Assembly: GCF_964204645.1 (NCBI RefSeq) | Contig: NC_134035.1 | Location: 8,930,501-8,990,500, forward strand | DNA: 60,000 bases | Direction: 5' to 3' | Origin: Tubulanus polymorphus | Taxonomy: Eukaryota; Nemertea; Palaeonemertea; Tubulaniformes; Tubulanidae | Shown here: in pieces, positions 56,647 through 60,000 of the stretch | How the letters are laid out: each line of letters starts with the position of its first letter | How positions within the stretch are numbered: the stretch's first letter is position 1 | Made by a program: the position numbers and the translations under genes | The notes under the pieces: generated by a model | Told to the model about the DNA's origin: nothing | The model's input: the letters and a program-made list of their open reading frames with translations, nothing else | The model's database searches: none

Positions 56647-57387
56647 GTAGAAGATCTAAAACCGATGTCATCACTGATGGTCTAAAAATGAAATGAACTA
56701 TACTGAGGAATAAAATATGCAGCCTGTTAAAAGAGATGCCTCATAAAACGTAGCGAACTTTATATGACTGCGGTGAATACCTGATAACAAAATACGACGA
56801 CCACAAATGGCATTCGTGAAGTGCTGTTTCGAGTAAACGAATGGTCGCACAGCCGCGGGGATTCAGTAACATTCTAACGGAATATATCAAACCGCTAGTA
56901 CGCACGCAGGTCATATTTCAAAATGGCCGCACTTATATCACTCTTACTGCGTAACTCGCGAAAGTGCTTTTCGTCGTCGGTGAACGTTTTCAACGGCCGT
57001 TAAAACAGTCGCGATTACGTCGGTGATATCTACAAGTTTGCGTCATCGGTCGGCGGAGTCGCGTTCCGTTCGACGTTCGGAAATCAGTCGAACGCGTAAC
57101 GACAGTTTGCTCTACAGGGGCGCGAAATCAGCGGTCCCTCGACGCTGACGAGCGTTACAAGCCGGTAATCAGCGCCGTCAAAACATCAGTTTTGTCGAAT
57201 AAAAATTTCATCGCGAGTCGGAAGATTGATTGTCTGAGTGAAAACATGTTTGAACTTCGTATTAGGCGTAAAGTAGAACACTTTGAAAGTTAATCTTAGG
57301 TAGAGAGTCTAGATAATTCAAAATCCATAGAAGCAAAAACAGTACAAATCTCATTTTCTAATGAGTAATATATATTTATTAAGCGAA

Positions 57388-57419
57388 CGTTTCCGGGTGT
57401 TACATTATCCCCTCTTCAG
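57388..57419 (-). other. Hammerhead-like core motif, isolated copy
   Basis: On the minus strand CTGAAGA, a G-run/C-run stem around ATAATGTAACA, then GGAAACG. Same layout as the foldback elements at 15099, 26235 and 27621 but without clear inverted arms. Confidence 0.45.
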
Positions 57420-57877
57420 GCATAGCGCAAGTGATTAAATTTACATACTGGTATTTATTTAGAATAAGACGAAGCTAATTGTAAACAATTTCAAATTACT
57501 GAGTGACAAGATAATTATAATACAAAGATAGTTAATTACACACAACCTAAATTACTGAGTGAAGATATTTGACTAGTAGTTAATTATCTGAAAGTTATAT
57601 TCGACTGTTAATACGGGGGGGTGTAGTCGTGCATCGCAAAGAATGGACCCAGTGTGCCATCTAGCGGCGGAACTAGACACTAAAAACATTGTGTTTCAGT
57701 GACATGACCATGACCTTATAACTGAGGAACAGGGTCGAAATTCGAAAAGTTGTCTTCGAAATTTAGCTAGTGACCCTAGATACGACAAATGCAAAATGCA
57801 ATGGGGACTAGCAAGGCAATTTCGCAGTTTTGAGTCTGAACTGGAGTACCGTTGGCGCCTATGGCTTGTTTCATTTA

Positions 57878-58114
57878 TAGCCACGATCGCATGAGCACTT
57901 TTTACCTGTGCTAGTCATTTGTACTGGTGCCTAATGGATCTGTAACTGTTTGACACGGGCCAGATTTTGGCATAGGTCAAGGGAAGTAACTCACCTTGCA
58001 TGCCACTGCATTGTTTTAATTTAGTATCGAGTGAGTGATGAATGCCCTCTCATTCTTATTAGGCTCAGACCACATTTGACTCGGGCCTGGCCCCGGTCTC
58101 CGTGTGATTGCAGC
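57878..58114. mobile_element. GGCCCGGGCC-type MITE, diverged copy
   Basis: ATAGCCACGATCGCATGAGC start, ATCGAGTGAGTGATGAATGC interior, GACTCGGGCCTGGCCCCGGT near the end, terminus GTGTGATTGCAGCT. Confidence 0.65.
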
Positions 58115-58168
58115 TTTTGATTTCTGAACCGTCAGATTCAAACTGTAACCGCCGAAACTGAGCCGCAC

Positions 58169-58412
58169 AAGGTGTACGCCTACCCGGGAAAATTTCTTTT
58201 CTTTAACAAAGTCAGGGAATAGTCTGGCAACAAAGGGAAAAAAGTCAGAGAAATATGTCGAGATTGCTAGATCAACGGTTTCTGTGTATGTTTCATGTAT
58301 TTGACAGCGTTAATTGATTGGATTCTTAGCAGATCAAGTCAGGGAAAATAACGTGCACGTCATCGGGGAATAGTCAGAGAAAAAGCAAGTCACATAAAAG
58401 TGGCCACCCTGT
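58169..58412. mobile_element. GTGGCCAC-type MITE, copy
   Basis: Starts AAGGTGTACGCCTACCCGGG and ends AAAGTGGCCACCCTGT. Interior GAGATTGCTAGATCAACGG, GATTGGATTCTTAGCAGATC and GGGGAATAGTCAGAG match the copy at 43909. Confidence 0.7.
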
Positions 58413-59344
58413 CGTAGATATTTACCGTCCAGTGTTTCCCGTAATACCGGTATGTTATAACGGCTTATTTCGAGTACGAAGTTACTGATTGAGCGATGGT
58501 GAATATTTATAGCGAATACTCTCGTTATAAATCACGTTTTAAGCGTCGCTCGGTCGGCAAAGTAGAAACCGATCGATCGCGCGCGCGCAGCTTTGATTTT
58601 CTTTTTCGTTTAGATAACGCGCGCCGTCGTCGTCTGTTCTCCGGCGTAATTGAATCGATGCGGATCTCTTTGAACGCCGACGCGCGCGAATAGTAAACGA
58701 GAAAAATCTACATTCGGTTATGAGGTCGTATTTTATCCCGTTGTCTACGGGAAAACTGCAGTCTAATCGCTGTCACATCTTCCCCGTTTACCACGCATAG
58801 ACGCGAACGGGAGTTTGAAGATTATTCAATTGAACGGTATTGCATTCTGAAAACGTTATATTCAATTTCGGTCGAATTTCGTAATCCTAATTACACTGAC
58901 TTCTCTATGAGCTTTATTATAACATTTTCCAGAAGCGACGTTTTTTCTAGAGGAACAAACATGAGAACTATTGACCAAAGAACTCAATCACCAGAATTTT
59001 AACCCGACCTTGCATTGAGACCTGTGAAAGACTGACCGATTGCTACCACCAACTGTTCAAACCCATAAACCCTGGATTGATAAGCGACCAGTACTGGAAA
59101 GGCTTACTGACCGATACCACCAGGATTCAGATTTACATGAACCTCAGATTGACCCATAGGTTAATAAGATCAGTACGTAAAAGATTGATGCGCCTTCATT
59201 GACTTTGCGGCCTTAAGTGTCGGTACTAATTTCAAATGTCACAATTCCCGGTTAGATTACTATTTACTAAAAGCCTTTTCCCCGTTTAATTTCATTGAAA
59301 GCTTCGCAGATTGAAATCACCTAGGAGGAGTTAACTCTGAATCC

Positions 59345-59375
59345 TAACAGACAGGCAGATCAGGACATGGTGTTC

Positions 59376-59424
<49 letters not shown>

Positions 59425-59680
59425 GGTAGACCAGGATGGGGTATTCTGTCAAACAGACAGACACACCAGGAGGGTATTCTGACAGACAGACAGACCAGGA
59501 CGGGGTGTTCTGTCAAACAGACAGACCAGGACAAGGTGTTCTAACAGACATACAGACAGAGGACAGGGTGTTCTGTCAAACAGAGAGACAGACCAGAATG
59601 GGATATTCTGTCAAACAGACAGACGGACAGACATGCCAGGAGGGGGTGTTCTGACAGACAGACCGACCAGAACGGGCGTG
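59345..59680. repeat. (CAGA)n and about 30-bp minisatellite
   Basis: A pure CAGA run (59375-59425), then units of GACAGACCAGGACGGGGTGT plus TCTGTCAAA. Frames in it are repeat artefacts. Confidence 0.93.
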
Positions 59681-60000
59681 TCCACGCAGTTCATCGTTTA
59701 AGAGCTAATGACGGATGAAATTGCGAAATGAATGTGACAATTGAATGTCGATCACGACGGGAAAGGTCGACGGTTTCCGGAGACGCGGTAATGGTTATAG
59801 ATAATGATAAGGTGTCTGGTGATGATCGATATTGCAGTAATTCACGTGAATGCCCAGGTGAAGTAGTTCGTCGTTATTTACAAATTGCGACCAGCTCATC
59901 GGTGACGGGGGTCGCGCGCGCTCGCCGTGTTCTTCTATACATCGTCGCGCGGTGATAATTTTCGGGATGATCGCTCAACCTGAAATTCGGATTAGAAATC

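Larger units (their letters stand above)
53537..60000 (+). other. Downstream intron of the PLEKHA-like gene (to window end)
   Basis: No further exon could be recognised. It holds minisatellites, MITEs and unique CpG-rich stretches (56880-57200, 58540-58700), listed separately where definable. Confidence 0.5.

Overview
The window looks like nuclear DNA of an invertebrate animal, most probably a lophotrochozoan. The reasons are split genes with GT-AG introns and metazoan-only families (LIN7, a PLEKHA5/7-type tandem-WW protein, rhodopsin-class GPCRs), together with AT-rich non-coding DNA full of MITE-like elements, minisatellites and long CT/GA tracts. There is no prokaryotic or organellar signature. 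The species cannot be named from the sequence.

Positions 1-9329 hold a tandem array of three units of about 2.8-3.5 kb. Each carries one intact intronless class A GPCR gene on the minus strand. Units 1 and 2 end in a (TTATC)n-type tail, and the window opens exactly at a unit start, so the array probably continues upstream.

Positions 10686-13145 hold a complete LIN7 (Veli/MALS) gene on the minus strand, reconstructed from six coding exons that give a 192-residue L27-PDZ protein. Head to head with it, 534 bp between start codons, begins a PLEKHA5/7-like gene on the plus strand. Six coding exons of the latter were found (13680-13771, 13960-14036, 18183-18240, 36436-36510, 53228-53306, 53493-53536). 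They join in one frame into 141 residues with two WW domains and a basic linker. The PH domain and the rest must lie beyond what I could find, probably past 60000. So most of the window, 14-60 kb, is intron of this one gene.

The introns hold several MITE families: a TTAA-flanked piggyBac-like family, a GGCCCGGGCC-rich family and a family ending in GTGGCCAC. They also hold foldback elements with a hammerhead-ribozyme-like core, a nested MITE, and about a dozen minisatellites, the largest a 2.4-kb array with higher-order periodicity. The long low-complexity reading frames (SLSLSL, poly-Ala, GHLPIHPHLV repeats) are products of these repeats, not genes.

LIN7 and the PLEKHA7 family both act at epithelial cell junctions, so the head-to-head pair may share a promoter. 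The GPCR array is a separate, recently expanding locus.
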